64,000 nt of DNA from Planctomycetota bacterium (GTDB taxonomy: Bacteria > Planctomycetota > UBA1135 > UBA2386). Both the position numbers and the translations under genes were made by a program. Shown in pieces: positions 36,025 to 46,568 of the stretch (position 1 is its first letter; every line of letters begins with the position of its first letter). Below the pieces are notes generated by a model. The model did not search any database, had not been told where the DNA came from, and saw nothing but the letters and a program-made list of their open reading frames with translations. Where the stretch lies: assembly GCA_016713175.1 (NCBI GenBank), contig JADJPQ010000012.1, positions 124,001 to 188,000 of the forward strand, read 5' to 3'.

Positions 36025-37497
36025 TCACAACACCGGTGACAGCAGCCGACAGAGTCCTTCGATCGTCTTCCTGATGGGATCGCGACTGAGGTCCTCCTCC
36101 CGGATCCGGCGACACGCCACGCAACGTTGACCCAGCGTCTCCAGGATCGCCAGCGCCAGCGCCGGCGACTCGGGCAACACGACCGCGGCCTCGAAGTTCA
36201 GATGCGCTGAGCGCATGTCGAGATTGGCGCTGCCGACCAGCACCGTGCGGCCGTCGACGACGCAGACCTTGGCGTGGTTGTAGTCTTCGAGCGTTTCGTA
36301 CACCTCGATGCCGGCGGTCAGCAGTTCGCGGTAGTAGCTGCGCTGCGCGTGGTAGAGGATCGGGGCCTCGACCTTGGCGCCGTTGGTGTGGACCCGGACC
36401 CGCACACCGCGTGCCGCCGCGACCGACATCGCCAGCACGAACGCCGGCGGCGGCACCACATAGGGCGAACTGATGTCGACGGTCGAACGCGCATCGGCAA
36501 TCGCCTGCACCATCGCGTACCACAACTCCGGCACATCGCGATCGGGCCCCGACCGCACGACGCCGACGCGATCCTGGCCGCACACCGGCGCCACCGGCGT
36601 CAGCGCCGCCACCCGGCCCTCGGCCAGCACGTCCTCTTCGGTGGCGTTGTACCAGTCCTCGGCGAACAGATGGTGCATGCGTGCCACCGCCGGGCCGTCG
36701 ATCCGGACCATCGCGTCCAACCACTGCCGGGTCCGCCCGAGCCGATCGGTCGCATACTCGTCGCCGATGTTGCGACCACCGGTGAACGCCACCTCGCCAT
36801 CGACCACCAGGATCTTGCGGTGATTGCGCAGGTTGACGGTGAACGGCCGCCGGCGCCACAGCAGCGGCAGGAACGCTTCGGCGCGACCACCGGCCGTGCG
36901 CAGCGCCTGCAGTTCGGCGTTCTTCAACCCGAGACTGCCGAACGAGTCGAACAGCAGGCGGATCTCGACCCCGCGTGCCGCCGCCGCGGTCAACAGTTCG
37001 AGGAACCGCCGACCGGTCGCATCGGCGCGGAAGATGTAGGTCTGGCAGTGCACGAACCGCCGCGCCCGCGCGATTGCCGCCGCCGCCGCATCGAAGAAGT
37101 CACGGCCGCTCGGCAGCCACGTCACCGCGTTGCCGTCGGTCACCGCATCGTCGTCGAAGCGCAGCAGCAGACGGGTCAGCGTGCCGTCGGCATCGTTCCG
37201 CCGCGACAAGTCGCCGAAACCGCGCGCCCGCGAGGGTCGCTGCGCCTGCCGTTCCTTCAACCGACGCAACCGCTTCAGCTGCAGCCGGCGCGGAAACAGG
37301 TAGTAGGCCAAGAGCCCGAACCACGGCGCCGCCAGGATCACGACGACCCAAAGAACCGTCGACGATGGCGACCCACCGCGCGCCAGCACGCGCAGCACGA
37401 ACACCACCGACAGCACTTCGCCGACCGCGGCGATCGCCAGCGCGATCCAGTGCCACGGCGTCTCCGGCTGGACCTGTTGGAGCACGAACAGAACCAT
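36025..37497 (-). CDS. cls: Cardiolipin synthase-like phospholipase D protein
   Basis: 490 aa. Two N-terminal membrane helices (about 15-40 and 47-68), then two phospholipase D HKD motifs: H226-K228-D233 in NHRKILVVDG and H408-K410-D415 in YNHAKVCVVDG, each followed by the expected downstream Gly/Asn residues. Cardiolipin synthases join two phosphatidylglycerols in the inner membrane. An in-frame ATG at 37515 is an alternative start. Transcribed away from the small membrane gene at 37528. Confidence 0.92.
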   Translation of the reverse strand: MVLFVLQQVQPETPWHWIALAIAAVGEVLSVVFVLRVLARGGSPSSTVLWVVVILAAPWFGLLAYYLFPRRLQLKRLRRLKERQAQRPSRARGFGDLSRRNDADGTLTRLLLRFDDDAVTDGNAVTWLPSGRDFFDAAAAAIARARRFVHCQTYIFRADATGRRFLELLTAAAARGVEIRLLFDSFGSLGLKNAELQALRTAGGRAEAFLPLLWRRRPFTVNLRNHRKILVVDGEVAFTGGRNIGDEYATDRLGRTRQWLDAMVRIDGPAVARMHHLFAEDWYNATEEDVLAEGRVAALTPVAPVCGQDRVGVVRSGPDRDVPELWYAMVQAIADARSTVDISSPYVVPPPAFVLAMSVAAARGVRVRVHTNGAKVEAPILYHAQRSYYRELLTAGIEVYETLEDYNHAKVCVVDGRTVLVGSANLDMRSAHLNFEAAVVLPESPALALAILETLGQRCVACRRIREEDLSRDPIRKTIEGLCRLLSPVL

Positions 37498-37527
37498 GTC
37501 GCCGCCACTGACCATACACTTGACGGC

Positions 37528-37815
37528 ATGCCGAACCCCTATCCGGATCGCGAACGCGACCTCCCGCCGCTGCCGACCCGCACGTTGCGCAACCTGGTCG
37601 GCGGCGCGGTCCTGATCGGCGGTCTGGCGAGCCTGTTCCTGCCGATCCTGCAGGCGCTGATGATGGTGGTGGTCGGATTGCTGCTGATCGACCTGCCGAT
37701 CAAGACCCGCGCGCACCGCCGCCTGCGGCGGATCGGCTGGTACGATCGCCTGGCCCGGACCGGCGAGTCCTGGACCGCGCGCTGGCGCGGTGACCGCCGC
37801 CGCGACAGCGCCTGA
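37528..37815 (+). CDS. Small membrane protein, PGPGW-like
   Basis: A 95-aa protein with two hydrophobic helices (LVGGAVLIGGLASLFLPIL and ALMMVVVGLLLIDLP) followed by a basic tail (KTRAHRRLRRIGWYDRLART). The layout resembles the PGPGW family of small transmembrane proteins, though the name-giving motif is not conserved. Function unknown. Confidence 0.55.
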   Translation: MPNPYPDRERDLPPLPTRTLRNLVGGAVLIGGLASLFLPILQALMMVVVGLLLIDLPIKTRAHRRLRRIGWYDRLARTGESWTARWRGDRRRDSA

Positions 37816-37821
37816 ACGGCG

Positions 37822-38877
37822 CTACTTGTCCTTGCCGCCGCGGGCTTCGCCGGCCTTTGACGGCCGGTCCGGCTTCTCCGCCTTCTCCGCCTTCTCCGGT
37901 TCGGTCTTCTTCGGCCTGGCGTCACCGCCCGTCGCCCGATCGCGCTCCGCGCGATTGCGCATCTCGATGATCCGCTGCAGCAGTCGCTCCATCTTCTCGA
38001 GCCGCTCCTGCACCGAGCGCAGTTCGTCCAGCGGGTCGGACGCCCCGACCGGGGCCGCCAGACCGGTGAGTCCGCCGCCACCACCCCCGCCGCCAGCCGC
38101 CGTTCCCGGCGGTGGCACGACCATCATCCGCGTGCCATCGAACTCGACGAACGACTGACCCGGCAGACGCGGGCTGACCGTCGTCGCCCGCTGCAGCGGC
38201 ACATCGAACGCAAGCAACTGCTCGCCACGACGAACCCGGAGTGGCAACACGTCACCGGGCCGCCGCTTGCCGAGCAACTGCCGCAGGCGCAGTTCGGTGA
38301 CCGGACGTTCGCCGGCCAGTTCGACGACGAGATCGCCGGGTTGAAGACCGACCCTCGCGGCGCCGAATCCCGGAGTCACCGAGCCGACGCGTCGGATCTC
38401 GTCCGCCCGCAGCCCCAGGCTCTGCGCCAACTTCAGATCCGGCGTCACCAACCGGACACCGAGCATCACCCGGTTGCGCTCGGGGAACGTCTGCAGCGTG
38501 CCACCGGCCGTGGACAGGGTCACCTGCGCGGCAACCAGGCCATCGGCATCGAGGACCTGCACGTTCGCACCGCGGCGTCGGACCCGATCGCCGGGCAGCT
38601 GCCGGCCGGCCGCGGTGACGACCGCGCGATCACCCTCGACCTCGAGCAGCATCAGCTCGCCGCCCTCGCGCCAGCCGAAGGTCAACGGCAGGGCCGGGAA
38701 CGGCGCCGCCGCGACCGCAACCGGCGCGCGCGAGCGCAACGGGGGAACCGCCGGGTCGGGAGCAGCGGGTGCGGGCACCTGCGGCGGCGTCGGAACGACC
38801 GGCCGCGACTGGGCGATGGCGATACCGCCCCAGAGAACGGCCAACGCCACGCGGTGAAGGATCGAAAGCCCGTTCAT
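37822..38877 (-). CDS. Exported PDZ-domain protein
   Basis: 351 aa, signal peptide ending IAQS. A proline-rich stretch leads to a beta region (about 70-150), then a PDZ domain at about 150-240 with MLGVRLVTPDLKLAQSLGL, GSVTPGFGAARVGLQPGDLV and RRPGDVLPLRVRR. After a run of glycines comes a coiled coil (SVQERLEKMERLLQRIIEMR) and a Lys/Glu-rich tail ending GGKDK. No protease triad. It lies three bases downstream of the anti-sigma-like gene and may serve in envelope-stress sensing. Confidence 0.8.
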   Translation of the reverse strand: MNGLSILHRVALAVLWGGIAIAQSRPVVPTPPQVPAPAAPDPAVPPLRSRAPVAVAAAPFPALPLTFGWREGGELMLLEVEGDRAVVTAAGRQLPGDRVRRRGANVQVLDADGLVAAQVTLSTAGGTLQTFPERNRVMLGVRLVTPDLKLAQSLGLRADEIRRVGSVTPGFGAARVGLQPGDLVVELAGERPVTELRLRQLLGKRRPGDVLPLRVRRGEQLLAFDVPLQRATTVSPRLPGQSFVEFDGTRMMVVPPPGTAAGGGGGGGGLTGLAAPVGASDPLDELRSVQERLEKMERLLQRIIEMRNRAERDRATGGDARPKKTEPEKAEKAEKPDRPSKAGEARGGKDK

Positions 38878-38879
38878 GG

Positions 38880-39455
38880 TCAGAAGTCGCTCGGCGTCTG
38901 GAAGCTGGCAAGCTCGACCTGGGTCGGCCGCAGATCGCCCACTTCGTCCTGGTCGAATTGGAACACCTGATCGACGACCGATTCCTCGAGGATCCGTCGC
39001 ATCGACACCACGCGCAGTGAGCGCCCGTCCTCGGTCGGCTCGGCCTGCACCAGCACGCGCGACAACTCGCCGAGAGTGCGACCCGCCGGAATCGGCGACG
39101 CGGGCTCGCCGCTGCTCTGCGTCGACACGGCACCACCCGCTGGATCCGTGGGTGGCGGAGATTCCCGGCCAAACGCCCACAACAGGGCGAACACGCCGGC
39201 GGCCAGCCAGCCGGCGGCGCTGCGCCAATCATGGACCGGTTGCGGCTTTCGCGCGGGCACGTCGACACGGTCGGCGACCAGCAGCGCCGGCGCCACCGCA
39301 GCGCGCAGCAGCGCGTCATCGCGCAGCCCCTCGCAGACGCGGCGCCAGACGGCGGCATCGGCACGAGCGGACTGTTCGATCTCGTCCCAGTCGGTCACCG
39401 CCTCGGAGCGGTCGATCACGCGGGCGATCAGCAGGTCTTCGCGGGTCGGTTCCAT
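38880..39455 (-). CDS. Putative membrane anti-sigma factor
   Basis: 191 aa with one membrane helix near residues 80-95 (AAGWLAAGVFALLWAFG). The cytoplasmic N-terminus (LLIARVIDRSEAVTDWDEIE) resembles planctomycete anti-sigma domains without a zinc-binding HxxxCxxC motif. The outer part is Pro/Ser-rich, then IPAGRTLGELSRVLVQAEPT. The identification rests on topology and its place 25 bases after an ECF sigma gene. Confidence 0.6.
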   Translation of the reverse strand: MEPTREDLLIARVIDRSEAVTDWDEIEQSARADAAVWRRVCEGLRDDALLRAAVAPALLVADRVDVPARKPQPVHDWRSAAGWLAAGVFALLWAFGRESPPPTDPAGGAVSTQSSGEPASPIPAGRTLGELSRVLVQAEPTEDGRSLRVVSMRRILEESVVDQVFQFDQDEVGDLRPTQVELASFQTPSDF

Positions 39456-39480
39456 TGGTCTACTCGTTCGTGAATGCGTC

Positions 39481-40092
39481 CTAGGTGCCTTGCCGCGGCC
39501 CGGCCGAAGCCTGACCGCGGGCGCCGGCGCCGACGGCGTCGGCCAGCGCCGCGCGCAGCATCCGGCGACCGCGCGCCAGGCGGGTTTCGACGGTGGTGAC
39601 CGGCAGCGCCAAGGTGTCGGCGATCTGCTGCTGGCTCAGCCCGTGCACCGCCCGCAACCACATCGGTTCGCGGTAGTCAGGCTGCATGCTGCGCACGATC
39701 ACCAGCACCTGGCGCAGGCGATCGCGCGTTCGCAGCCGGTCCTGTTCGGTGGCGTGCGCCGGGTCCTGCGGCCAATCATCGACATTCTCCGGCATCGCGC
39801 CCATCGCGCGCTGGTGCACGACCTTGCGCCGCCCGGCCGACCGGGCCGCGTTGATCGCGATCGCACGCAGCCACGGGCGGAACGCCCCGGCCGAACGCAG
39901 GGTGCGCAGATTGGCGACGAAGGTCACGGCAACGTCCTGGAGCAGGTCCTCGAGCTCGATGCCGCCGGGCACATGCGCCAGCAGGACGGCCGCAACCCAA
40001 CGCCGATGCTCCCGCCACAGCAGGGACAACGCATCCGCGTCACCCGCCATGGCGGCGTGCAGTATGGCCTCCGGCTGGTTCCGTTCGATCAT
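39481..40092 (-). CDS. ECF-type RNA polymerase sigma factor
   Basis: 203 aa. Region 2 contains DADALSLLWREHRRWV, DLLQDVAVTFVANL and AFRPWLRAIAINAARS; region 4 reads MQPDYREPMWLRAVHGLSQQ, then QIADTLALPVTTVETRLAR, the helix-turn-helix that binds the -35 element. Start at the ATG 40092 with GGAG upstream; 40134 would add 14 residues. First gene of a sigma, anti-sigma, PDZ operon, so likely an envelope-responsive regulator. Confidence 0.9.
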   Translation of the reverse strand: MIERNQPEAILHAAMAGDADALSLLWREHRRWVAAVLLAHVPGGIELEDLLQDVAVTFVANLRTLRSAGAFRPWLRAIAINAARSAGRRKVVHQRAMGAMPENVDDWPQDPAHATEQDRLRTRDRLRQVLVIVRSMQPDYREPMWLRAVHGLSQQQIADTLALPVTTVETRLARGRRMLRAALADAVGAGARGQASAGPRQGT

Positions 40093-40161
40093 CGGCCGCT
40101 CCGCATGGACGCAGCTACGCCGCGGCGCCGTCAAATGCAGGGGGAACTCCGACCCGGCCGT

Positions 40162-40716
40162 TCAGCGACCCGGGGACCGGGTCAAAGGGGCGTTGGTCGC
40201 GGTCAACGGCAGCAGCTTGCGCACCATGGCACCGGTCGGATCGCGAACCTCGACGACCAGCACGAAGTACTGGCCGAGGACCGGGTCGCGACCGAGCGGA
40301 CTGTCCAGCGCGAAGATCGCCCGCCAGCCGTGACGAACCTCCAGGCGCTGCATCGGCACATACGGCACGTAGTCCAGCACTTCCTCGCCCGGCTTGTTGT
40401 CGAGCGGTCGCCGCTGCACCTCGCCGATCGCCGTGTGCGGATCGCGGGTGGCATCCGGGCCAACGCGGAACTCCAGGTCCTTGCCGGTGTCGTTCGCTGC
40501 GATCAGCTCGACTCGGGTTTGCGTTTGGTGCAGATCGATCTCGACGCGGCACCCATGCAGCGTGGCGGCCAGTCGCCCCTCCCCGGTCGCTTCCCAGTCA
40601 TGCGCGCCGGTTGGCTCGTAGCGCAACCAGGCCTTGGGGCCAACGTGTTGGCACGAACTGGCAGTGAGCAGCAGGAGCGCGAACAGGCTTCCGGCGGCGC
40701 CGCGGGGGTTGCGCAT
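40162..40716 (-). CDS. Lipoprotein with DUF1425-like beta domain
   Basis: 184 aa with signal peptide and lipobox TASSC. The mature domain is beta-rich: RVELIAANDTGKDLEFRVG, GWRAIFALDSPL, QYFVLVVEVRDPTGAMVRK. This resembles small outer-membrane lipoproteins such as those linked to LpoB/DUF1425, but similarity is only general. Placed between the sigma operon and a tRNA gene. Confidence 0.65.
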   Translation of the reverse strand: MRNPRGAAGSLFALLLLTASSCQHVGPKAWLRYEPTGAHDWEATGEGRLAATLHGCRVEIDLHQTQTRVELIAANDTGKDLEFRVGPDATRDPHTAIGEVQRRPLDNKPGEEVLDYVPYVPMQRLEVRHGWRAIFALDSPLGRDPVLGQYFVLVVEVRDPTGAMVRKLLPLTATNAPLTRSPGR

Positions 40717-40730
40717 GGCGATTCGAGGAG

Positions 40731-40806
40731 TGGAGCCGATGGTGGGACTCGAACCCGCGACCTACGCTTTACGAAAGCGTTGCTCTACCAGCTGAGCTAC
40801 ATCGGC
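40731..40806 (-). tRNA. tRNA-Thr (anticodon CGT)
   Basis: The minus strand folds as a cloverleaf: acceptor GCCGATG/CATCGGC, D stem GCTC/GAGC, anticodon stem ACGCT/AGCGT with loop TTCGTAA (anticodon CGT, reading ACG), T arm GCGGG TTCGAGT CCCAC, discriminator T and an encoded CCA (40731-40733). The T stem has one C-A mismatch at its second pair, perhaps a base error. Confidence 0.95.
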
Positions 40807-40908
40807 ACAGAATCGGGCGCAAGAACCTACCGCGCAACAACCCTGGGTTCCAGCAGCATCCGAGGCCTTTTCGACGCGCCGCAGTCCGAACCCTGAGCCG
40901 TACGAACA

Positions 40909-40930
40909 CGCGGGGCCGTTTGGCCCCGCG
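40909..40930 (-). terminator. GC-rich hairpin downstream of HEAT-repeat gene
   Basis: A perfect 9-base-pair stem, CGCGGGGCC/GGCCCCGCG, with a four-base loop lies 28 bases beyond the stop of the gene at 40959. No T-run follows on the minus strand, so it is a hairpin-type terminator or transcript-end stabiliser. The gap to the tRNA (40807-40958) holds nothing else I see. Confidence 0.5.
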
Positions 40931-40958
40931 AGTTCCACCAGCGACAGCGCGCTGCCGA

Positions 40959-43082
40959 TCAGCCTTCGGACTTGGCGACCGAGCCGACCTTGCGCAACGC
41001 TTCGATCAGCGACGCCTTCTCGGCATCGCTGAGCTTGGCCTTGCCGAGTGCGACCGCGATCGCAGTGCGCAGCGCGGGCTCCGCGCCGCTCAGCAGCACA
41101 CCCTTCAGGCCTTCGACGACCTTCGCCGGCGCATCGCTCATCCGCCCCAGGATGCCGCCCATCGCGCTGGCTGCCGCGACCTTCAGCTCACCGCTGCCGC
41201 TGCCGCTGACAGCGGCCAGCAGTGCGTCGAGCTGATCGCCGGTGCCGGACAGGCCCAGCGCCTTGGCCGCCGGGACCGACACCGCATCGCTGCGATTGAG
41301 CTGGCCGGCGAGGCTCGCCAGCGAGCCACCGATGTTGCTGTTGCCGGTCGCGAGCGCCAGCAGCGCTTCGCTGGCGCCCTTGGCAAAGCCCTCGGCGCGC
41401 GCGTTGGCCGGCTCGACCGCGACGCCTTCGAGAGCCGTGTTGACCGCGGTGATCAGGCCTTCGCCGCCCAGCGGACCCTGCACGACCGTGACGCCGTCGC
41501 CAAAGCGCGTCTTCGCGGCTTCGACGTCCTTGGCAACCACGACGACCTTCGTGTTCGCCATCCGCGAGTCCTTCTTGATGTTGCCGATCACGTCCTCGGG
41601 CATCCGGTCCGGCAGGATCTCGTTGATGACGACGACGTCGACATTCGGGTTGTCGAGCAGCCGGCTCATGCCATCTCGCGCCGAAGCGTCGGCGACGGCG
41701 ACATTGCCGCGGACGCCGCCGGCTTCGCTGGCAGCGACCTTGGCCTCGGGGCTGGCGTCGATGACCTGGATGATCCGGACCGACTCTTCGCTGACCGCCG
41801 CGGCGAGTGCCGCGACCACCGCGTCACTGGCCGGAACATTGCTGCCGCCGGACGCCTTGGCGAGCGCCATCGCGGCCGCGTAGCGAACGCGCTTGTCGGT
41901 GCTCTGCAGCGCCGCGGTCAGCGTGCTGCTGCCCAGCGTCGTGCGATCCTCGGAAGCGCCGAGTGCTTCGATCGCGCCGAGCGAAACCGGGGCCATGCCG
42001 TTCTGCAGGCCTTCGGCCAGCGCCGCGCGCAGCACCGGCGTGCCGGTCGCGAGCGCCGCCATCTTGAACTCGGCAGCCATCGGCTCGAGCGCCTTGGCCG
42101 CTTCGTCGCCCTGCGCGATCGCATTCTCGATCACCTGCGCTTCGGCCAGGTTGGCCTGCGCCGCGACGCTGCGCGCTTCGGCGCTCATCGGGTCGGCGGC
42201 AACAGCGTCGTGCGCCAGGCCCTTCGCCAGTTCGAGGCTGTAGACCAGCGCCGGCACGTCGGCGAACTCGAGGGTCTCGCCGTTGATCTTCCAGACGACT
42301 TCGCTGTAGGAGCCGGGCGCGAAACCCTGCTTCAGGTAGCGGCGCGCTTCGCCCAGCGCCAGTTCGGTCGCCGTCTTGCCGGCCGGCACGTTCTTCTTGG
42401 CCAGGAAGCGCTCGGCGACGTCGCGGACGTCCTGCCGATCATCGCTGCGCAGCCTGGCCATCGCCGGCACCGCGCGATCGTCGTTCAGATGCACCAGCGC
42501 CGCCGCCGCGTTCAGCCGCAGCACGCCATTGCTGCTCTTGGTCGCTTCCAGCAGCGGCAACACCGCGACCGGACCGATCTGCGCCAGCGCCGAGATCGCA
42601 TTGATCTGGCCGTTGGCATCATCGGCGTTGCCGAGCTTGGCGACGAAGGCCGGAACGGCGAACTCACCGTGGTCGCCGATGATCTTGCGGACGGCCTGCG
42701 ACCGCGTCTCGTAGTTGCTGTCGGCCGCGCAGGCGGCGTCGACCAGCGCGCCGATCGCCGCAGCGTCGCGCGAGCGGGTCTTCATCTCGACCTTGGCGCG
42801 ATCGAGGATCGACTGCGCGATCTTCGAGTACTCGCCCGCCTCGACCATCAGCATGAACCACTCGTCCTGCGTGACGGACTGGTACAACGCCAGCGCGTCC
42901 GCGCTGGACGGATCCTTCGCCAGGATCGCCCGCAGCATCTCCAGGCCTTGCGCCCGCGATTCAGGGGTGCCGAGGCGGATCTGCTTGACCGCCTCCTTCA
43001 ACTCGGACTGCGCCAGGGCCGCGCCGCCGACGACGAGGGCGACGGCGGTCGCCAGGATGGACTTTCCGAACGCAATGGCCAT
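40959..43082 (-). CDS. Exported HEAT-repeat protein
   Basis: 707 aa with signal peptide ending ALAQ. Arrays of helical HEAT-like repeats cover most of the chain: FVAKLGNADDANGQINAISA, VLPLLEATKSSNGVLRLNAA, ALGKAKLSDAEKASLIEALR. A central part around residues 460-560 looks receiver-like (VRIIQVIDASPEAKVAASEA, DVVVINEILPDRMPED, NTKVVVVAKDVEAAKTRF). Likely periplasmic scaffold; function unknown. Divergent from the NtrC-type regulator gene. Confidence 0.75.
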   Translation of the reverse strand: MAIAFGKSILATAVALVVGGAALAQSELKEAVKQIRLGTPESRAQGLEMLRAILAKDPSSADALALYQSVTQDEWFMLMVEAGEYSKIAQSILDRAKVEMKTRSRDAAAIGALVDAACAADSNYETRSQAVRKIIGDHGEFAVPAFVAKLGNADDANGQINAISALAQIGPVAVLPLLEATKSSNGVLRLNAAAALVHLNDDRAVPAMARLRSDDRQDVRDVAERFLAKKNVPAGKTATELALGEARRYLKQGFAPGSYSEVVWKINGETLEFADVPALVYSLELAKGLAHDAVAADPMSAEARSVAAQANLAEAQVIENAIAQGDEAAKALEPMAAEFKMAALATGTPVLRAALAEGLQNGMAPVSLGAIEALGASEDRTTLGSSTLTAALQSTDKRVRYAAAMALAKASGGSNVPASDAVVAALAAAVSEESVRIIQVIDASPEAKVAASEAGGVRGNVAVADASARDGMSRLLDNPNVDVVVINEILPDRMPEDVIGNIKKDSRMANTKVVVVAKDVEAAKTRFGDGVTVVQGPLGGEGLITAVNTALEGVAVEPANARAEGFAKGASEALLALATGNSNIGGSLASLAGQLNRSDAVSVPAAKALGLSGTGDQLDALLAAVSGSGSGELKVAAASAMGGILGRMSDAPAKVVEGLKGVLLSGAEPALRTAIAVALGKAKLSDAEKASLIEALRKVGSVAKSEG

Positions 43083-43415
43083 GGAACGTGGACTCCTTGG
43101 AATCTGGAAGGGCGGTAGGGGTCTGGGAGAGTGAGAGGGCTGAGCGGACGACGAACCCGGCGCCGGGCGGGCGTTGCCAGTCGAAGGGTCGGTCGGAAGC
43201 TCCACCTCCAGCCAGCAAGCTGGAAGAGGCGCGGGAATGCTATGTTCCGACGGACCACCGTCAAGTGGACGCCGCACGCGGCTGAGGGCAGACGGGGAAG
43301 CATACCCCGAAGTTCGTCCGGGTCGCGGCCCGGGTCCCCACCCCCGCCACCGGTGCGGTGGCATGGGCGAAACGGTGCGCCGGTTTTCCACTGGCAAGCC
43401 CGCTAGCATCCGCCC
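43083..43415. other. Divergent intergenic region
   Basis: 333 bases between the HEAT-repeat gene and the regulator gene. I see no coding sequence. It should carry both promoters. A TGGC...GC pair at about 43392-43407 resembles a sigma-54 element but the spacing is one base too long. Confidence 0.6.
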
Positions 43416-44777
<1,362 letters not shown>

Positions 44778-44806
44778 CCGAGGCGGGCGGGCGTTTTGGA
44801 TAGACC

Positions 44807-44835
44807 GTGGTCACTTTGTCGTGCAAAATGACCAC
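44807..44835. terminator. Bidirectional hairpin between convergent genes
   Basis: GTGGTCA (44807-44813) pairs with TGACCAC (44829-44835), and after one mismatch TTTG pairs with CAAA, leaving a small loop. It lies between the convergent stops of the regulator and the LysM gene, as expected for a shared terminator. Confidence 0.55.
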
Positions 44836-45746
44836 TACGCCTTCGGAAACTTCAGCTTCTGTCCGACCTTCAGCCGATCGAAGTCCGTGACCTCGGGATT
44901 CAGCGCCTTCACCGTGGCGATGAACTTCGGCGCCTGCTTGTCACCGACTTCCTTGACCGCGAGCTTCCACAGCATGTCGCCCGCCTTGACCTCGTAGAGG
45001 CGAACGTCCGCCGGCAGCGGCGCCGGCGCCGCCGCCGGATTGGCGTTCTTGTCGTCCGCCTTCGTGCCACCCGCCTCGGCCGGCGTCCCCGCACCATTGG
45101 CGACCGCCGGCGCCGGCTGCGCTCCGGTCACCGCCGGCTGCGGCTGCCGCGCCAGGAACGCTGCCAGCACCACTTCGTCCGCGACGAACGGCAGCGCGAT
45201 CTCCTGGCCGACCTTCAGCGTCGCCAGATCCTCGTTCAACGCCTTGGCAGTGTCGAGATGGCGATCCTCGCTGCCACACCAACGCTGCACCAGCGCCGAC
45301 AACGTGTCGCCCGAACGGGCCCGCACGTAGCGAACGCGCTGCTCGCCAAAACCCTCGATGCGGCTCGGACCGAGCTTGTCTGCCAGCGTCGCCGGCGGCG
45401 CCGGTGCGGGCGCCGGCACATGCAACGGCCGATCGGGCAGCACCTGATCCGCCGACGGCAGGTTCGTGCGCGCCCCAGTGTCCTTGTTGCCGGCCAGCGG
45501 CGTCGTCGCCGCATTCGGGTCCACCACCGGTGCGTTGGTGTCGCCGGCCTTGCCAGCGTCGGCTGGCTTGTCCGGCGTCGCGCCCTTGTTCTTGTCGAGT
45601 GCGGCCGCCAGATCCATCGACGGGTTCTTCGGCGGCGTGCCTTGCCCGTCGCGCTGCCCCTCGTTGCCGAACACCACCGCGATCAACAGGATCACGCACA
45701 GGAACCCGGTGACCAGGTACACCAGGACACGTTCTTGCTGCTTCAT
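44835..45746 (-). CDS. Membrane-anchored double-LysM protein
   Basis: 303 aa. An N-terminal membrane anchor (VLVYLVTGFLCVILLIAVVF), a Pro/Ala/Asp-rich linker, a LysM module (YVRARSGDTLSALVQRW ... LKVGQEIALP), a second linker and a terminal LysM (YEVKAGDMLWKLAVKEVG ... LKVGQKLKFPKA). The same architecture as the dcw-operon protein at 8702-9555, so the two are paralogues. Probably binds peptidoglycan on the periplasmic side. GGGAGT precedes the ATG. Confidence 0.85.
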   Translation of the reverse strand: MKQQERVLVYLVTGFLCVILLIAVVFGNEGQRDGQGTPPKNPSMDLAAALDKNKGATPDKPADAGKAGDTNAPVVDPNAATTPLAGNKDTGARTNLPSADQVLPDRPLHVPAPAPAPPATLADKLGPSRIEGFGEQRVRYVRARSGDTLSALVQRWCGSEDRHLDTAKALNEDLATLKVGQEIALPFVADEVVLAAFLARQPQPAVTGAQPAPAVANGAGTPAEAGGTKADDKNANPAAAPAPLPADVRLYEVKAGDMLWKLAVKEVGDKQAPKFIATVKALNPEVTDFDRLKVGQKLKFPKA

Positions 45747-45974
45747 GGAAACTCCCAGGACCGGCTGTGGCTGGCCGACCCGGTGCTGCTGCGCTGTCGC
45801 GCCGGCGGACCGACGCGCTGACCGTAGAGGACGCCGCCGACCTGACCGTGGCGACGACGCCGCCCGCACGGCCGCCCGCCGTGCAAGCTCTGGAAAGGAG
45901 ATGCTAGGGGCCGAGGGCGGCGTTTCCAATCCCTTGTGCGACCTGCCGACACGGCTAGACTCGCGCTGCGACGC

Positions 45975-46568
45975 ATGGCCCACCGTTGTCGCATCCTGAC
46001 GTTGCTGCTGTTGGCTCTGGGCACGCTCGTCGGCTGCAGCAGCCTGCCACGCCAGATCACCGTTCAACCGGGCGAACGCGTGCGGATCGCGCTGCAGCAG
46101 GCCGATGGCAAAGTGTTCACGCTGCAGAACGAATCGAGCGGTTCGGCCGAATCGGTCTACCGCGACGCACACGCGGACCTGGGTCTGAAGGTCGCCAAGG
46201 ACGACAAGATCCAACTGCTGCTCGATCTGCTGGCGGCGAAGGGCATGTTCGAACGCGCGACCAGCCACCCGGCGCCCGATGCACGCGACGTGCTGTCGGT
46301 GGTGACCCAGCACGCGCAGTACCACTGGTCGCGCCGCAAGCCGCAGTTCAGTGGCACGCGCGCCAACCCGACGATCGACGAAGGCGAACTGCCGTTCCAC
46401 GAAGCGCGGGCGTACTTCTTCGACGTCTACGTCAACACGATCGCCTACCACGGCCGGCAGCTCGACAAGCGTGCGCTGCAAGCTGAGCAGGCGCGCGCCC
46501 GCCAGAGCAACGACTCGGCGCGATCGCGAGCCGAGGGATTGAACGCCCCGAAGGGTAACTCGAAGTGA
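45975..46568 (+). CDS. Putative lipoprotein of unknown function
   Basis: 197 aa with signal LLLLALGTLVGCSS (lipobox LVGC). Mature part includes ITVQPGERVRIALQQADGKV, QLLLDLLAAKGMFERATS and EARAYFFDVYVNTIAYHGRQ. Family not recognised. The stop overlaps the GTG start of kdsB, so it heads a three-gene operon with kdsB and pyrG. ATG 45975 preferred to 45936 because it fits the signal peptide. Confidence 0.7.
   Translation: MAHRCRILTLLLLALGTLVGCSSLPRQITVQPGERVRIALQQADGKVFTLQNESSGSAESVYRDAHADLGLKVAKDDKIQLLLDLLAAKGMFERATSHPAPDARDVLSVVTQHAQYHWSRRKPQFSGTRANPTIDEGELPFHEARAYFFDVYVNTIAYHGRQLDKRALQAEQARARQSNDSARSRAEGLNAPKGNSK

Noticed and set aside
35873..36859. A 328-codon minus frame overlapping cardiolipin synthase
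   Set aside because: It is an out-of-frame shadow of the HKD enzyme with Arg/Gly-rich composition and no motifs.
43391..43408. Sigma-54 promoter upstream of the NtrC-type gene
   Set aside because: The distance between the GG and GC elements is one base longer than the strict spacing required.
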